The notes under the pieces are model-generated. The model ran no database searches. It saw only the letters and a list, made by a program, of their open reading frames with translations, and was not told the origin of the DNA. 14,129 bases of DNA from JALOOE01 sp964423545 (GTDB taxonomy: Bacteria; Chloroflexota; Anaerolineae; CG2-30-64-16). The position numbers were made by a program, and so were the translations under genes. The DNA lies in contig CAYRFV010000135.1 of the NCBI GenBank assembly GCA_964423545.1, positions 1-14,129 on the forward strand, read 5' to 3'. Within the stretch, counting starts at the first letter, position 1. Every line of letters starts with the position of its first letter. This document shows positions 1 to 6,226 of the stretch, one piece after another.

Positions 1-2
1 AG

Positions 3-98
3 GGTTACAAGGACGGCTGGGTGGGGTTCAAACTCGCGGCGCTGCTGGGGTTCTATTATGGTTTCATGCCGCACTGGCATCTGCTGCGCCGAAGTTGA
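3..98 (+). CDS. C-terminal fragment of a probable family 2 glycosyltransferase
   Basis: This is an open frame entering from the left edge with a TGA stop at 96-98; about 31 residues are visible. The tail begins GYKDGWVGFKLAALLGFYYG and ends in a basic HWHLLRRS. A G-Y/F-x-D-G-W-x-G-F block followed by a hydrophobic stretch and a basic end is typical of the C-terminus of membrane-associated family 2 glycosyltransferases of the lipopolysaccharide/cell-wall type. The catalytic domain lies outside the window, so the family call rests on this tail alone. The gene converges on the phosphatase gene, with 20 bp between the two stops and no clear terminator. Confidence 0.45.
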   Translation, partial: GYKDGWVGFKLAALLGFYYGFMPHWHLLRRS

Positions 99-118
99 GA
101 TAAGCAGCACAGCCTGTC

Positions 119-625
119 TCAACCCGCTTCCGCCGCCCGCCCCTCCTCCTTCGCCGGGAAGGTCACGCCGATGCGCTTGAGAATCGCCGGCAGACCGGCC
201 TTGATCAGCTCGTCCAGGTGCGCGGCCGTCCTGATGTAGCCCTCAATGGGACCGCCGTAGGGATCAGCGATGTCCCTGCTGAGCCCGACCATTTCGGTCA
301 GCAGGAACACCTTGCGCAGATGTTTCGGCTCCAGGTAGAAAAGCGAGCGCCGGTGCTCCTCTTCCATCACCAGGACGATATCGGCCTGCTCCAGGAGCTG
401 GACGCTCATCGGCTGCGAGCGATGATCGCTGAGGGAGATATCGCGTCGCCCCAGAACCGTCGTCGCCCCTTCGCTTGCTCGCAACCCTTCCCGGGCCCAC
501 ACCCCTGCGGACTTGACTTCAACCTGGCCGGAGAGACCCAGAGTGGCTAGATGCTTGCGCATGAGCGCGGCCGCCATCGGCGAGCGGCAGATATTGGCAG
601 TGCAGACGAAGAGGATCGTTTTCAT
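119..625 (-). CDS. Low-molecular-weight protein tyrosine phosphatase
   Basis: This 168-aa cytoplasmic protein is a normal length for the low-molecular-weight phosphatase family, which removes phosphate from tyrosine (or arginine) residues through a cysteinyl-phosphate intermediate. The P-loop CTANICRS sits at residues 8-15, with nucleophile Cys8 and Arg14. The general acid is Asp121 in the ADPYGG motif. The residue before the second P-loop cysteine is Ile12, as in tyrosine phosphatases; the YwlE-type arginine phosphatases have Thr there. Tyrosine specificity is therefore more likely, but this is inference. The ATG start is fixed by the P-loop lying at the extreme N-terminus; the ribosome binding site is weak. 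It lies 74 bp downstream of hpf on the same strand and may be co-transcribed with it past a strong hairpin. Its physiological substrate cannot be read from context. Confidence 0.9.
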   Translation of the reverse strand: MKTILFVCTANICRSPMAAALMRKHLATLGLSGQVEVKSAGVWAREGLRASEGATTVLGRRDISLSDHRSQPMSVQLLEQADIVLVMEEEHRRSLFYLEPKHLRKVFLLTEMVGLSRDIADPYGGPIEGYIRTAAHLDELIKAGLPAILKRIGVTFPAKEEGRAAEAG

Positions 626-654
626 AGCACTCAGACGATAGACTGCCGGCCCAG

Positions 655-690
655 GGCGATGAACGGCGGAGCTGGCCGCCGTCCATCGCC
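655..690 (-). other. Long hairpin between hpf and the phosphatase gene
   Basis: GGCGATG (655-661) pairs with CATCGCC (684-690), and ACGGCGG (663-669) pairs with CCGCCGT (676-682). There is one A/C mismatch between the two helices and a 6-nt loop, AGCTGG. There is no T tract on either side, so it is not a standard intrinsic terminator. It starts 10 bp after the hpf stop on the minus strand. It could stabilise the 3' end of the hpf mRNA or reduce read-through into the phosphatase gene. Confidence 0.55.
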
Positions 691-699
691 GCTCGTCCG

Positions 700-1254
700 T
701 CAGGCGAGGTCAGGCTGGATCAGCCCGTAGTCGCCACTGCTGCGCCGGTAAACGACGTTGATTTGGTTCGCATTCACATTGAAGAAGATGAAGAAGTCAT
801 GTCCCAGCAGCTCCATCTGGTCGACTGCCTCTTCTTCGTCCATCGGCACCATCGAGAAGCGCTTGACGCGCGAGATCCGCGAAGGCTGTTCCTCGATCGC
901 GGCCGTCTCCTCTTCAGCGACCGGCGCTGCAGGGGCCTCCCCTTCGACGCCGCGCTTCGACCAGCGTTTGCCCTTATAGCGGTCCGCCTGACGCTGCATC
1001 TTGTCGAAGACGGCGTCGATGGAGGCGAACATATCGGCGGATGCTTCTTCAGCGCGCAGAATCGCATGTTTGGTGCGCAACGTTACCTGCGCGATCTGGC
1101 TATCCTTGGCGGCGCGGGTGTTCTCGACCGTGAGCTCCACCCGTGCGTCGACGATGTTGGGCAGATAGCGATCCAACCGGCCGATCTTCTTCTCGACATA
1201 CCTCCGCAGGGAATCCGAGATCTCGAGGTTCTTGCCGGTGATGGCGAGTTGCAT
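700..1254 (-). CDS. hpf: Long-form ribosome hibernation promoting factor
   Basis: This 184-aa protein binds the ribosome in stationary phase or stress and, in its long form, drives 100S dimer formation. The N-terminal S30AE/RaiA domain covers about residues 1-97 (MQLAITGKNLEISDSLRRYV at the start). A charged Ala/Glu/Pro linker follows at about 98-124. The C-terminal dimerisation domain covers about 126-184 (RVKRFSMVPMDEEEAVDQME, then HDFFIFFN and YRRSSGDYGLI). The open frame extends 19 codons upstream, but the ATG at 1252-1254 is chosen because AAAGGAG lies at good spacing before it and homology starts at MQLAITG. A promoter about 180 bp upstream gives it a long leader. The next gene downstream is the phosphatase. 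Confidence 0.95.
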   Translation of the reverse strand: MQLAITGKNLEISDSLRRYVEKKIGRLDRYLPNIVDARVELTVENTRAAKDSQIAQVTLRTKHAILRAEEASADMFASIDAVFDKMQRQADRYKGKRWSKRGVEGEAPAAPVAEEETAAIEEQPSRISRVKRFSMVPMDEEEAVDQMELLGHDFFIFFNVNANQINVVYRRSSGDYGLIQPDLA

Positions 1255-1436
1255 GGGGTGCACTCCTTTCCGCGTCACTTGGTATCTGCCGGAAAACGTC
1301 GGAGCTGGCACATGAAATGGGATGGCAACCCGATCTACGAGCGACTCAGACGTCTCCAGCAGACTCGATCAGGGCGCCGAGGGCTTCACGCCTTGGGGGG
1401 TAGATCAGGCCAAGCCATATGGTCGCCCGTGTAAGT
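1255..1436 (-). promoter_or_regulatory. Long 5' leader of hpf
   Basis: About 180 nt separate the predicted transcription start (near 1436) from the hpf ATG, and no reading frame here is convincing. The segment contains a 7-bp long-range complementarity, GATCTAC (1332-1338) with GTAGATC (1400-1406), and a GACGTC palindrome within 1348-1357. The Shine-Dalgarno AAAGGAG lies close to the start codon. I do not recognise a known riboswitch class. The leader may simply be an untranslated region with post-transcriptional control. Confidence 0.4.
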
Positions 1437-1442
1437 GACTCC

Positions 1443-1471
1443 ATTGTAGCGCGCTTCTGCGCGAAAGTCAA
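1443..1471 (-). promoter_or_regulatory. Sigma70-type promoter of hpf
   Basis: Reading the minus strand, TTGACT (1471-1466) is followed by a 17-bp spacer and TACAAT (1448-1443). Each hexamer has one mismatch to consensus and the spacing is ideal. The spacer holds a small inverted repeat, CGCGC-AGAA-GCGCG. Transcription would start near 1436 and read left into hpf. Confidence 0.65.
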
Positions 1472-1601
1472 CGTCATTTCGTCGGACTTTCGGCCTCGCT
1501 GCACCCCGAATCTGCCATGCAGGCGTCCGCGCTGTACTGAGCGAGCGCGGATTCTCTCAGCGACAACACAGGAATCGCTCAGCTTCATCTCAGTTGCAGC
1601 G

Positions 1602-1610
1602 TGCTATAAT
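1602..1610 (+). promoter_or_regulatory. Extended -10 promoter of the two-component operon
   Basis: TGCTATAAT is a perfect extended -10 element (TGN plus TATAAT), ending 30 bp before the response-regulator ATG. No good -35 hexamer is present at 16-18 bp (best is GCTTCA at 1582-1587), as expected when an extended -10 compensates. Transcription would start near 1617, leaving a leader of about 25 nt. Confidence 0.6.
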
Positions 1611-1640
1611 CGGGAACAGAACGACACTGATGAGGATGCG

Positions 1641-2321
1641 ATGGCTACCGTACTGATTGTAGACGATGATGCGAAGCTGCTGAAGATGCTTCAGCGCACG
1701 CTGGTCTATGAGGGTTTCCGTGTGCTGAGCGCCGCCAACGGGAACGACGCCCTATCCGAGATCCAGGCGCGGCGGCCAGATGTCGTCGTGCTCGACTGGT
1801 TGATGCCCGGACTGGACGGTCTAGGCGTGGTGGCGCGGTTGCGAGCGGCCGGCGACAAGACTCTTGTCCTGATGCTGACGGCGCGCGATGCGGTCGAGAA
1901 CCGGGTGGAGGGGCTGGAGAGCGGCGCCGACGACTATCTGATCAAGCCTTTTGCACCAGCGGAGCTGTTGGCGCGCATCCACGCCTTGCTGCGTCGCCCT
2001 GCTATGGGCGCGGCCGATGAAGCCCTCGCCTATGCCGATCTCTATCTCGACCCCAGCACGCGCGAGACGCGCCGGGGCGGTCGCTCCTTTGATTTGACCT
2101 CCAAGGAGTATGACCTTCTGCGCTACATGATGCGCCATCCGCGCCAGGTGTTGCGGCGCGAGCAGATCCTGCAGGAGGTCTGGGGCTACGACTTCGGCGG
2201 CGATGACAACGTGCTGGAGGTGTACATCGGCTACCTGCGGAAGAAGACCGAGGCTGGCGAAGAGCCACGGTTGATCCAGACGGTGCGCGGCGTCGGCTAC
2301 GTGTTGCGTGAGGATGCTTGA
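1641..2321 (+). CDS. OmpR/PhoB-family response regulator
   Basis: This 226-aa protein is a standard two-domain regulator. The receiver domain (about 1-115) has the acidic pocket in IVDDD (Asp8-Asp10), phospho-acceptor Asp52 in VVVLDWLMPG, switch Thr80 in LTARD and Lys102 in IKPF. The C-terminal winged-helix DNA-binding domain (about 128-225) has the family signatures LTSKEYDLLRYMMRHP, VLRREQILQEVWGYD and the final QTVRGVGYVLR. The frame is open upstream to 1419, but the ATG at 1641 is the start because MATVLIVDDD begins the receiver fold and the promoter lies at 1602-1610, inside the extension. It is followed directly by its partner kinase, with overlapping or nearly overlapping reading frames. 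Closest general type is the MprA/PhoP group; the target genes are unknown. Confidence 0.95.
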   Translation: MATVLIVDDDAKLLKMLQRTLVYEGFRVLSAANGNDALSEIQARRPDVVVLDWLMPGLDGLGVVARLRAAGDKTLVLMLTARDAVENRVEGLESGADDYLIKPFAPAELLARIHALLRRPAMGAADEALAYADLYLDPSTRETRRGGRSFDLTSKEYDLLRYMMRHPRQVLRREQILQEVWGYDFGGDDNVLEVYIGYLRKKTEAGEEPRLIQTVRGVGYVLREDA

Positions 2322-2332
2322 GGCCGTTCGGT

Positions 2333-3781
2333 ATGTCGATCCGACTGCGACTGACGCTGCTTTACAGCGCGATTCTAGCGTTGACGCTGCTGACCTTCAG
2401 CGTCGCGCTCTACGTCGTTCAGTCTCGCCTGACCTACGACAGCATCAAGACCAATCTGGTGCGCCAGAGTGACAGCTTCGCCAATCCGCCGCAGCGGTTT
2501 CCCAGGCCGCCCGAACCGTCGCCGAGCGACGACATCCCACCGCCGAGACCGGCGCCCACCGACGGGTCGGCGTCGGGAGGCGTCTTGCCCGGTCGCTGGT
2601 CGCAGACGCGCAGCCTCGACGGTGAGGTGCTGGCGCGCACGCCCGATCTCAGTGAGGCGACGCTGCCGCTCAGCCAGGCTGGCTTGGCGGCGATCGTCGC
2701 GCGACCAGAGATGGGCTGGTTCGAGACGGCGGTTGTCGAAGAGCAGCCGCTCCTGATCTACAGTCGCTCGATAGCGCCGCGGGGTGGGGTGACGCTGATC
2801 GTACAGATGGCGGCGCCCATCGCGGAACGCGCGCAGTCGCTGGTGACCCTGCGGTGGATCCTGATCGTCGGGTGCGGTCTCGCGATCGCGGGGGCGTTCG
2901 CAGCCGGTTGGGTGCTGGCCGGGATGGCTCTGAAGCCCATCGAGCGGATCACCCACACGGCGCAGACCATCGGCGCCGAGCGAGACTTCGGCCGCCGCGT
3001 GCAACATGTCGGTCCGACCGATGAAGTCGGCCAACTGGCGCTCACCTTTAACGCCATGTTGACCGAGCTCGAAACCGCGTATCGCCAACTCGAGCAGACG
3101 CTCGATTCCCAACGTCGTTTTGTAGCCGACGCGTCGCACGAGCTGCGCACGCCCTTGACGACCGTGCGCGGCAACATCGAGCTGCTGCGCCGTGAGCCGC
3201 CGATCGACTCGCGCGAGCGTGCCGAGGTGATGGCGGATACGAGCGACGAGGTGGATCGGCTCATCCGGCTGGTCAACCAACTCCTCGTGCTCGCGCGCGC
3301 TGACGCTGGCCAGACTCTGCGAGGGGAGCCGTTGTCGGTCAACCGCCTTCTCGAAGATGTCTGCCGGCAGGCCAGGTTGCTCCCCGCGCAAACGCCGATC
3401 TGCTATCACCCCCCGGCGGAAGAGATCGCCGCGGTGGGCGATCGCGATGCGCTAAAGCAGGTGCTGTTGATCTTGCTCGACAACGCCCTGGTGCACACCT
3501 CACCCGAGGCCGCAGTCGAGCTGGCGGCGGAGCAGCACGGGGAGCGGGTCGAGATCAGCGTGCGCGACACGGGTCCCGGCATTGCGCCCGACGTGCTCCC
3601 CCACATTTTCGAGCGGTTCTATCGCGGAGACATGTCGCGGAGCGGCGTCGGCACAGGGCTGGGACTGGCGATCGCCAAGGAACTGGTCGAGGCCCAGGGG
3701 GGTGCAATTGTCGTGGAGAGCCGGCCCGGGGAAGGCAGCGTCTTCAGTGTGAAGTTGCCAGGGATCAGTGCGCTGACTTGA
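2333..3781 (+). CDS. Membrane sensor histidine kinase of the adjacent regulator
   Basis: This 482-aa kinase would phosphorylate the upstream response regulator. Order of parts: TM1 about 7-29, an extracytoplasmic sensor of about 145 residues with a strongly proline-rich section (about 52-82), TM2 about 175-198, HAMP about 199-252, and HisKA with the phospho-accepting His269 in DASHELRTPL. The ATPase domain has the N box (Asn384 in LLDNALVHT), G1 DTGPGIAPD, F box IFERFYRGD and G2 GTGLGLAIAKEL. The ATG at 2333 is preferred: GAGG lies 9 bp upstream and MSIRLRLTLLYSAI is a typical start for this group. An in-frame TTG at 2318 overlaps the regulator stop and is the alternative. The ligand is unknown. 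The gene ends 6 bp before the stop of the convergent YibE/F gene, with no visible terminator. Confidence 0.93.
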   Translation: MSIRLRLTLLYSAILALTLLTFSVALYVVQSRLTYDSIKTNLVRQSDSFANPPQRFPRPPEPSPSDDIPPPRPAPTDGSASGGVLPGRWSQTRSLDGEVLARTPDLSEATLPLSQAGLAAIVARPEMGWFETAVVEEQPLLIYSRSIAPRGGVTLIVQMAAPIAERAQSLVTLRWILIVGCGLAIAGAFAAGWVLAGMALKPIERITHTAQTIGAERDFGRRVQHVGPTDEVGQLALTFNAMLTELETAYRQLEQTLDSQRRFVADASHELRTPLTTVRGNIELLRREPPIDSRERAEVMADTSDEVDRLIRLVNQLLVLARADAGQTLRGEPLSVNRLLEDVCRQARLLPAQTPICYHPPAEEIAAVGDRDALKQVLLILLDNALVHTSPEAAVELAAEQHGERVEISVRDTGPGIAPDVLPHIFERFYRGDMSRSGVGTGLGLAIAKELVEAQGGAIVVESRPGEGSVFSVKLPGISALT

Positions 3782-3787
3782 CGTCCC

Positions 3788-5062
3788 TCAGGAAGACTGT
3801 GCCGGCGATAGCGGGTCGACGGCCTGGTCCTGAGCGGCGGATGCCGCCTGGAACTCACTTGCCGCCAGGCGCGAGTCTGCCACCAGGCTGGCGATCAGGC
3901 TGGTGATCGGCACGGCGGCGATCAGCACCAGGCTGCCGACCAACGTGCGCACGATTTCCTCGGCGAGGAACTCGCGATTGAGCGTGGCGCCAAGCGAGGG
4001 GTTCTGTGTGGCAAGCAGCAGAAAGAGCGGCAGCGATGCGCCTGCATAGGCCAGGAGCAGTGTGTTCACCAACGACGCAATGTGGTCACGGCCGATCACC
4101 ATCGCGCGGCGGAAGAGCTCGCGCCACCCCAGGTCGGGACTTGCTCGCTTGAGCTCGAAGGTCGATGACGCCTGCCCGACCGCCACATCGTCCAGGATGC
4201 CGACCGCGCCGATCAGAATTCCCGCCCACAACAACCCTTGGGCGTCCAGCTTCACCTCAGTGAGTTGAAGCAGGATGACCGCATCCTCTGACCCGAGACC
4301 GGTGAGGTGCACCAGGCGACCGAAGAGCAACGTTGCTGCGCAGGCCAGCACAAGACTGATGATCATGCCCAGAAGAGCCGTGTGCGTCTTCCAGCGCCAC
4401 TTGTAAATCAAGTATTGGGTCGAGATCATCAACAGGATCGACCCGATCAGGGCCACGATCAGCGGATCGCGTCCGGAGACGAAGCCGGGGATGAAGAACC
4501 CGGCCAGCGCCACCACACTGATGCCGATGCTGACCAGGGCTCGTAACCCAGTCCAGTGCCCGACCGTGATCGTCAGTGCGGCGAAGACGAGCAACAAGGC
4601 CAGCAGCGCAGGCAGCCGGACGAAGTCGCTGACGAAATAGCGCTGGCCGAACGGACCGTCGCCGCTGCGCTCGATCAGCACACGATCGCCCTGCTGCAAT
4701 TGGGCGCTCGCCACTGCCAGCAGATGATCGCCATACTCGATCTCGACCTGCTTGCCTCGCTCACTGCCGCGCGTGATTTCGACCAGCACCCTCTGCACGG
4801 TCGATGCGACCTCCCCACTACTTCTGCTTTCCGTGCCCAGTAGGGCCATCACCCGCCCTTCCTGGGTCTCGGTGACGCCGGTCTCGGGGCCCGTCGTTGT
4901 TTTCGGTTCGCGAAAGAACAGCAGACCGAGGAGCAACATCAGCGCCAGCGCACCCAGGCTCACCCAGATGTGGAGGGGAACGACCTCGACCAATAGATCG
5001 AAGGGGTCCTTCGCCTGTGACTCACCCGGAGGCGGGTCGGCTGGCGGTGTTTCTCGCCTCAT
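3788..5062 (-). CDS. YibE/F-family multi-pass membrane protein under Mn2+ riboswitch control
   Basis: This 424-aa integral membrane protein has about eight predicted transmembrane segments. TM1 lies near residues 28-50, followed by an external beta-rich region of about 110 residues (QRVLVEITRGSERGKQVEIE, GDRVLIERSGDG). Then come a cluster of hydrophobic segments and the family signature GAVGILDDVAVGQASSTFEL in the penultimate part. The biochemical function of YibE/F proteins is not established. The ATG at 5062 is chosen because the gene follows the DUF454 stop by one base, suggesting translational coupling; an upstream in-frame start near 5149 would overlap that gene and adds an atypical Arg/Gly/Ser-rich piece. 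It is the second gene of an operon whose leader carries a manganese riboswitch, so a role in manganese export or homeostasis is a reasonable inference. Confidence 0.88.
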   Translation of the reverse strand: MRRETPPADPPPGESQAKDPFDLLVEVVPLHIWVSLGALALMLLLGLLFFREPKTTTGPETGVTETQEGRVMALLGTESRSSGEVASTVQRVLVEITRGSERGKQVEIEYGDHLLAVASAQLQQGDRVLIERSGDGPFGQRYFVSDFVRLPALLALLLVFAALTITVGHWTGLRALVSIGISVVALAGFFIPGFVSGRDPLIVALIGSILLMISTQYLIYKWRWKTHTALLGMIISLVLACAATLLFGRLVHLTGLGSEDAVILLQLTEVKLDAQGLLWAGILIGAVGILDDVAVGQASSTFELKRASPDLGWRELFRRAMVIGRDHIASLVNTLLLAYAGASLPLFLLLATQNPSLGATLNREFLAEEIVRTLVGSLVLIAAVPITSLIASLVADSRLAASEFQAASAAQDQAVDPLSPAQSS

Positions 5063-5063
5063 A

Positions 5064-5438
5064 TCAGCCAGCGGACTTGAGTCGCAGCAGATGAACGGTG
5101 ACCCCGACGCCGATGAGGACCATTGCCCCCTGCGCCCACCAGGCCGCAACCTGGGTCATCGCCAGTAACATCATGCTCCACAACATGACCAGGGCGAGCG
5201 CGCGCGTACGGCGAGCGACGGTCCGATGCTCGAGGTAGCCCCGAATCTGGCGCCCAACCCATCGACTGCCGGTCAGGCGGTTGTAGAGCCTGTCGGAGCT
5301 GCGCACAAAACAGGCCGCTGCCAACAGAAGCAATGGGGTGGTGGGCAGCAACGGTACAACGATCCCGATCAACGCCACGACAGTTGCCAGTACACCGATT
5401 GAGGCTAACAGAACTCTCCCAGGCGCCATTCCTGCCAT
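5064..5438 (-). CDS. DUF454 (YbaN-like) small membrane protein, first gene after the Mn2+ riboswitch
   Basis: This 124-aa protein is the usual length for the DUF454/YbaN family. The signature VVPLLPTTPLLLLAAACFVR lies at residues 27-46 and continues SSDRLYNRL. The N-terminal hydrophobic segment covers about 9-29, and two more hydrophobic stretches form the C-terminal half (LALVMLWSMMLLAM; AMVLIGVGVTVHLL). The family's function is unknown. The ATG at 5438 is preferred, with AGGAG just upstream although the gap is short (3-4 nt). A GTG at 5486 would add 16 residues, and an ATG at 5429 would remove three. The gene sits 74 bp after the terminator of a yybP-ykoY leader and one base before the YibE/F gene. 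Confidence 0.85.
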   Translation of the reverse strand: MAGMAPGRVLLASIGVLATVVALIGIVVPLLPTTPLLLLAAACFVRSSDRLYNRLTGSRWVGRQIRGYLEHRTVARRTRALALVMLWSMMLLAMTQVAAWWAQGAMVLIGVGVTVHLLRLKSAG

Positions 5439-5512
5439 CTGCTCCTGATCACGCCTGCCGCACAAGCGACGCGATGCCGCCTGCACCCTTCAGAAGTGCG
5501 AACGGCGGCGGC

Positions 5513-5559
5513 AAAAAAAGCGGGCGAGATCCACGGCGCAGAGTCGTGGTGGTCTCGCC
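5513..5559 (-). terminator. Intrinsic terminator forming the riboswitch expression platform
   Basis: Reading the minus strand, GGCGAGA (5559-5553) pairs with TCTCGCC (5529-5523). An inner CCACG/CGTGG helix lies inside it, and seven T follow at 5519-5513. Its 5' arm is the same GGCGAGACC that forms loop L3 and the 3' side of P1 in the aptamer, so terminator and folded aptamer exclude each other. It lies upstream of the DUF454 gene, not after a gene, which fits attenuation. Confidence 0.85.
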
Positions 5560-5656
5560 TGTCGTGTCGCAACACTTAGAACAGCCGGGAGCCAAGCTCC
5601 GTATTGACGACTGCTCGCTTCCACCCAGGGGGCGAAGTGGGCTACTCCCCAACCGG
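5546..5656 (-). ncRNA. yybP-ykoY manganese riboswitch
   Basis: The leader contains the conserved blocks of this class in order, read on the minus strand. GGGGAGUAGC (5650-5641) is the L1 strand. A P2 hairpin CCAC...GUGG (5640-5621) follows. P3 is CAGUCG...CGGCUG, enclosing UCAAUAC and a GGAGC-UUG-GCUCC tip (5613-5582). A GUGU-UGCG-ACAC hairpin comes next (5574-5563). Last is GGCGAGACC (5559-5551), the L3 strand that meets L1 at the Mn2+ site. The same block order occurs in the Lactococcus and E. coli members as I remember them. P1 is imperfect (GGUUGG with CCACC). Known members bind Mn2+ and switch expression on. Here a terminator overlaps the L3/P1 strand, so the inferred logic is: Mn2+ bound, anti-terminated, DUF454 and YibE/F genes expressed. 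Confidence 0.9.
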
Positions 5657-5661
5657 ACATC

Positions 5662-5690
5662 AGCGTAGCCCATCGGGCGGTTTCTGTCAA
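5662..5690 (-). promoter_or_regulatory. Promoter of the riboswitch-controlled operon
   Basis: On the minus strand a perfect TTGACA (5690-5685) is followed by 17 bp and TACGCT (5667-5662), a weaker -10. The predicted start near 5655 falls exactly at the 5' edge of the riboswitch aptamer, which supports both calls. Confidence 0.7.
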
Positions 5691-5716
5691 ATCGCCTCCG
5701 CGATCCCTGGCCCCCT

Positions 5717-5725
5717 GCGATGCTG
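5717..5725. repeat. Left-edge remnant of the 17-bp tandem repeat
   Basis: GCGATGCTG directly before the assembly gap matches the last nine bases of the 17-bp unit found on the far side. The repeat array therefore probably spans the gap. Confidence 0.6.
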
Positions 5726-5825
5726 NNNNNNNNNNNNNNNNNNNNNNNNNNNNNNNNNNNNNNNNNNNNNNNNNNNNNNNNNNNNNNNNNNNNNNNNNNN
5801 NNNNNNNNNNNNNNNNNNNNNNNNN
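5726..5825. other. Assembly gap of 100 N
   Basis: Exactly 100 undetermined bases, the conventional size for a gap of unknown length. The same short repeat occurs on both sides, so the true length is probably set by the number of tandem copies. Confidence 0.98.
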
Positions 5826-5897
5826 TCGCTGCGGCGATGCTGTCGCTGCGGCGATGCTGTCGCTGCGGCGATGCTGTCGCTGCGGCGATGCTGTCGC
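5826..5897. repeat. 17-bp tandem repeat array
   Basis: Four identical head-to-tail copies of TCGCTGCGGCGATGCTG (5826-5842, 5843-5859, 5860-5876, 5877-5893) are followed by a four-base partial copy. Seventeen is not a multiple of three and no convincing gene covers the array, so it is probably non-coding. Each unit carries a small inverted repeat, TCGC-TGCG-GCGA. It lies between the leftward Mn-riboswitch promoter and the rightward mraZ promoters. Confidence 0.95.
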
Positions 5898-6049
5898 ATC
5901 ATAAGCTTCGACGGGGCGCCGCCGACGGAACAAATGTTTTTCGCACTTCACTTCAGCGTCGTTCGCGACCGCAGTCCGATCGCGCACCTCCGCCGCTTGC
6001 GCCTCACGGGGCGTCCGAGGCATCCCCGATGTTATCATCACCTGTTCCA
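5898..6049. other. Intergenic stretch with no recognisable feature
   Basis: About 150 bp of GC-rich sequence between the repeat array and the mraZ promoters. Short open frames cross it on both strands, but none has a ribosome binding site plus a recognisable protein, and several run into the repeat and the gap. I see no RNA gene here. Confidence 0.5.
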
Positions 6050-6078
6050 TTGCTGACAACTAATCAGCATGTTAAAAT
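6050..6078 (+). promoter_or_regulatory. Distal promoter upstream of mraZ
   Basis: TTGCTG (6050-6055), a 17-bp spacer and TAAAAT (6073-6078) preceded by TGT (extended -10). A 6-bp inverted repeat, TGCTGA-N7-TCAGCA (6051-6069), overlaps the -35 and spacer and could be an operator. The predicted start near 6085 is about 140 bp before the mraZ start. Confidence 0.5.
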
Positions 6079-6113
6079 GCCTAAATAATAATATCACAAT
6101 TGCCCCTAACTAG

Positions 6114-6142
6114 TTGACATTTCCTGTGATTCGTGGTAGTAT
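6114..6142 (+). promoter_or_regulatory. Main sigma70-type promoter of the mraZ division cluster
   Basis: A perfect TTGACA (6114-6119), 17-bp spacer and TAGTAT (6137-6142) preceded by TGG, an extended -10. This is the best promoter in the window. It lies in an AT-rich island that contrasts with the GC-rich surroundings. Transcription would begin near 6149, about 78 nt before the mraZ GTG, and would read through the division and wall genes. Confidence 0.8.
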
Positions 6143-6156
6143 TTCCCAAGCAATGG

Positions 6157-6190
6157 TTTTTAGTAGTAAAAAGTTGGGATATAATCCCAA
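6157..6190 (+). promoter_or_regulatory. Paired palindromes in the mraZ leader, candidate operator
   Basis: Two adjacent inverted repeats: TTTTTA-GTAG-TAAAAA (6157-6172) and TTGGGAT-ATA-ATCCCAA (6174-6190). The second contains a TATAAT at 6180-6185 that could be a third -10, but its -35 is poor. TTGGG boxes occur at 6145-6149 (minus strand), 6174-6178, 6186-6190 (minus strand) and 6234-6238. MraZ of E. coli binds repeated TGGG boxes in its own promoter, so autoregulation is plausible but unproven here. In RNA the second palindrome would form a 7-bp hairpin. Confidence 0.4.
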
Positions 6191-6226
6191 ATACGAATCA
6201 GATAGCACTCAAGAGGGACGGGCAAC

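Noticed and set aside
1419..1640. N-terminal extension of the response regulator
   Set aside because: The receiver domain starts at MATVLIVDDD, and the extended -10 promoter at 1602-1610 lies inside the extension.
2375..3409. Long open frame antisense to the histidine kinase
   Set aside because: Kinase motifs on the plus strand are complete, and the antisense product is Arg-rich with no domain, a GC-driven shadow.
5513..5559. Terminator of a gene lying to the right on the minus strand
   Set aside because: No minus-strand gene is supported between 5560 and 6226; the terminator follows directly on the riboswitch aptamer and shares its 3' strand, so attenuation is the better reading.
5826..5897. 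CRISPR array
   Set aside because: The 17-bp units are contiguous with no spacers, and there are no cas genes in the window.
5604..6059. Reading frames running through the repeat and the assembly gap on both strands
   Set aside because: They depend on undetermined bases, the 17-bp repeat changes frame at each copy, and no known protein motif is visible.
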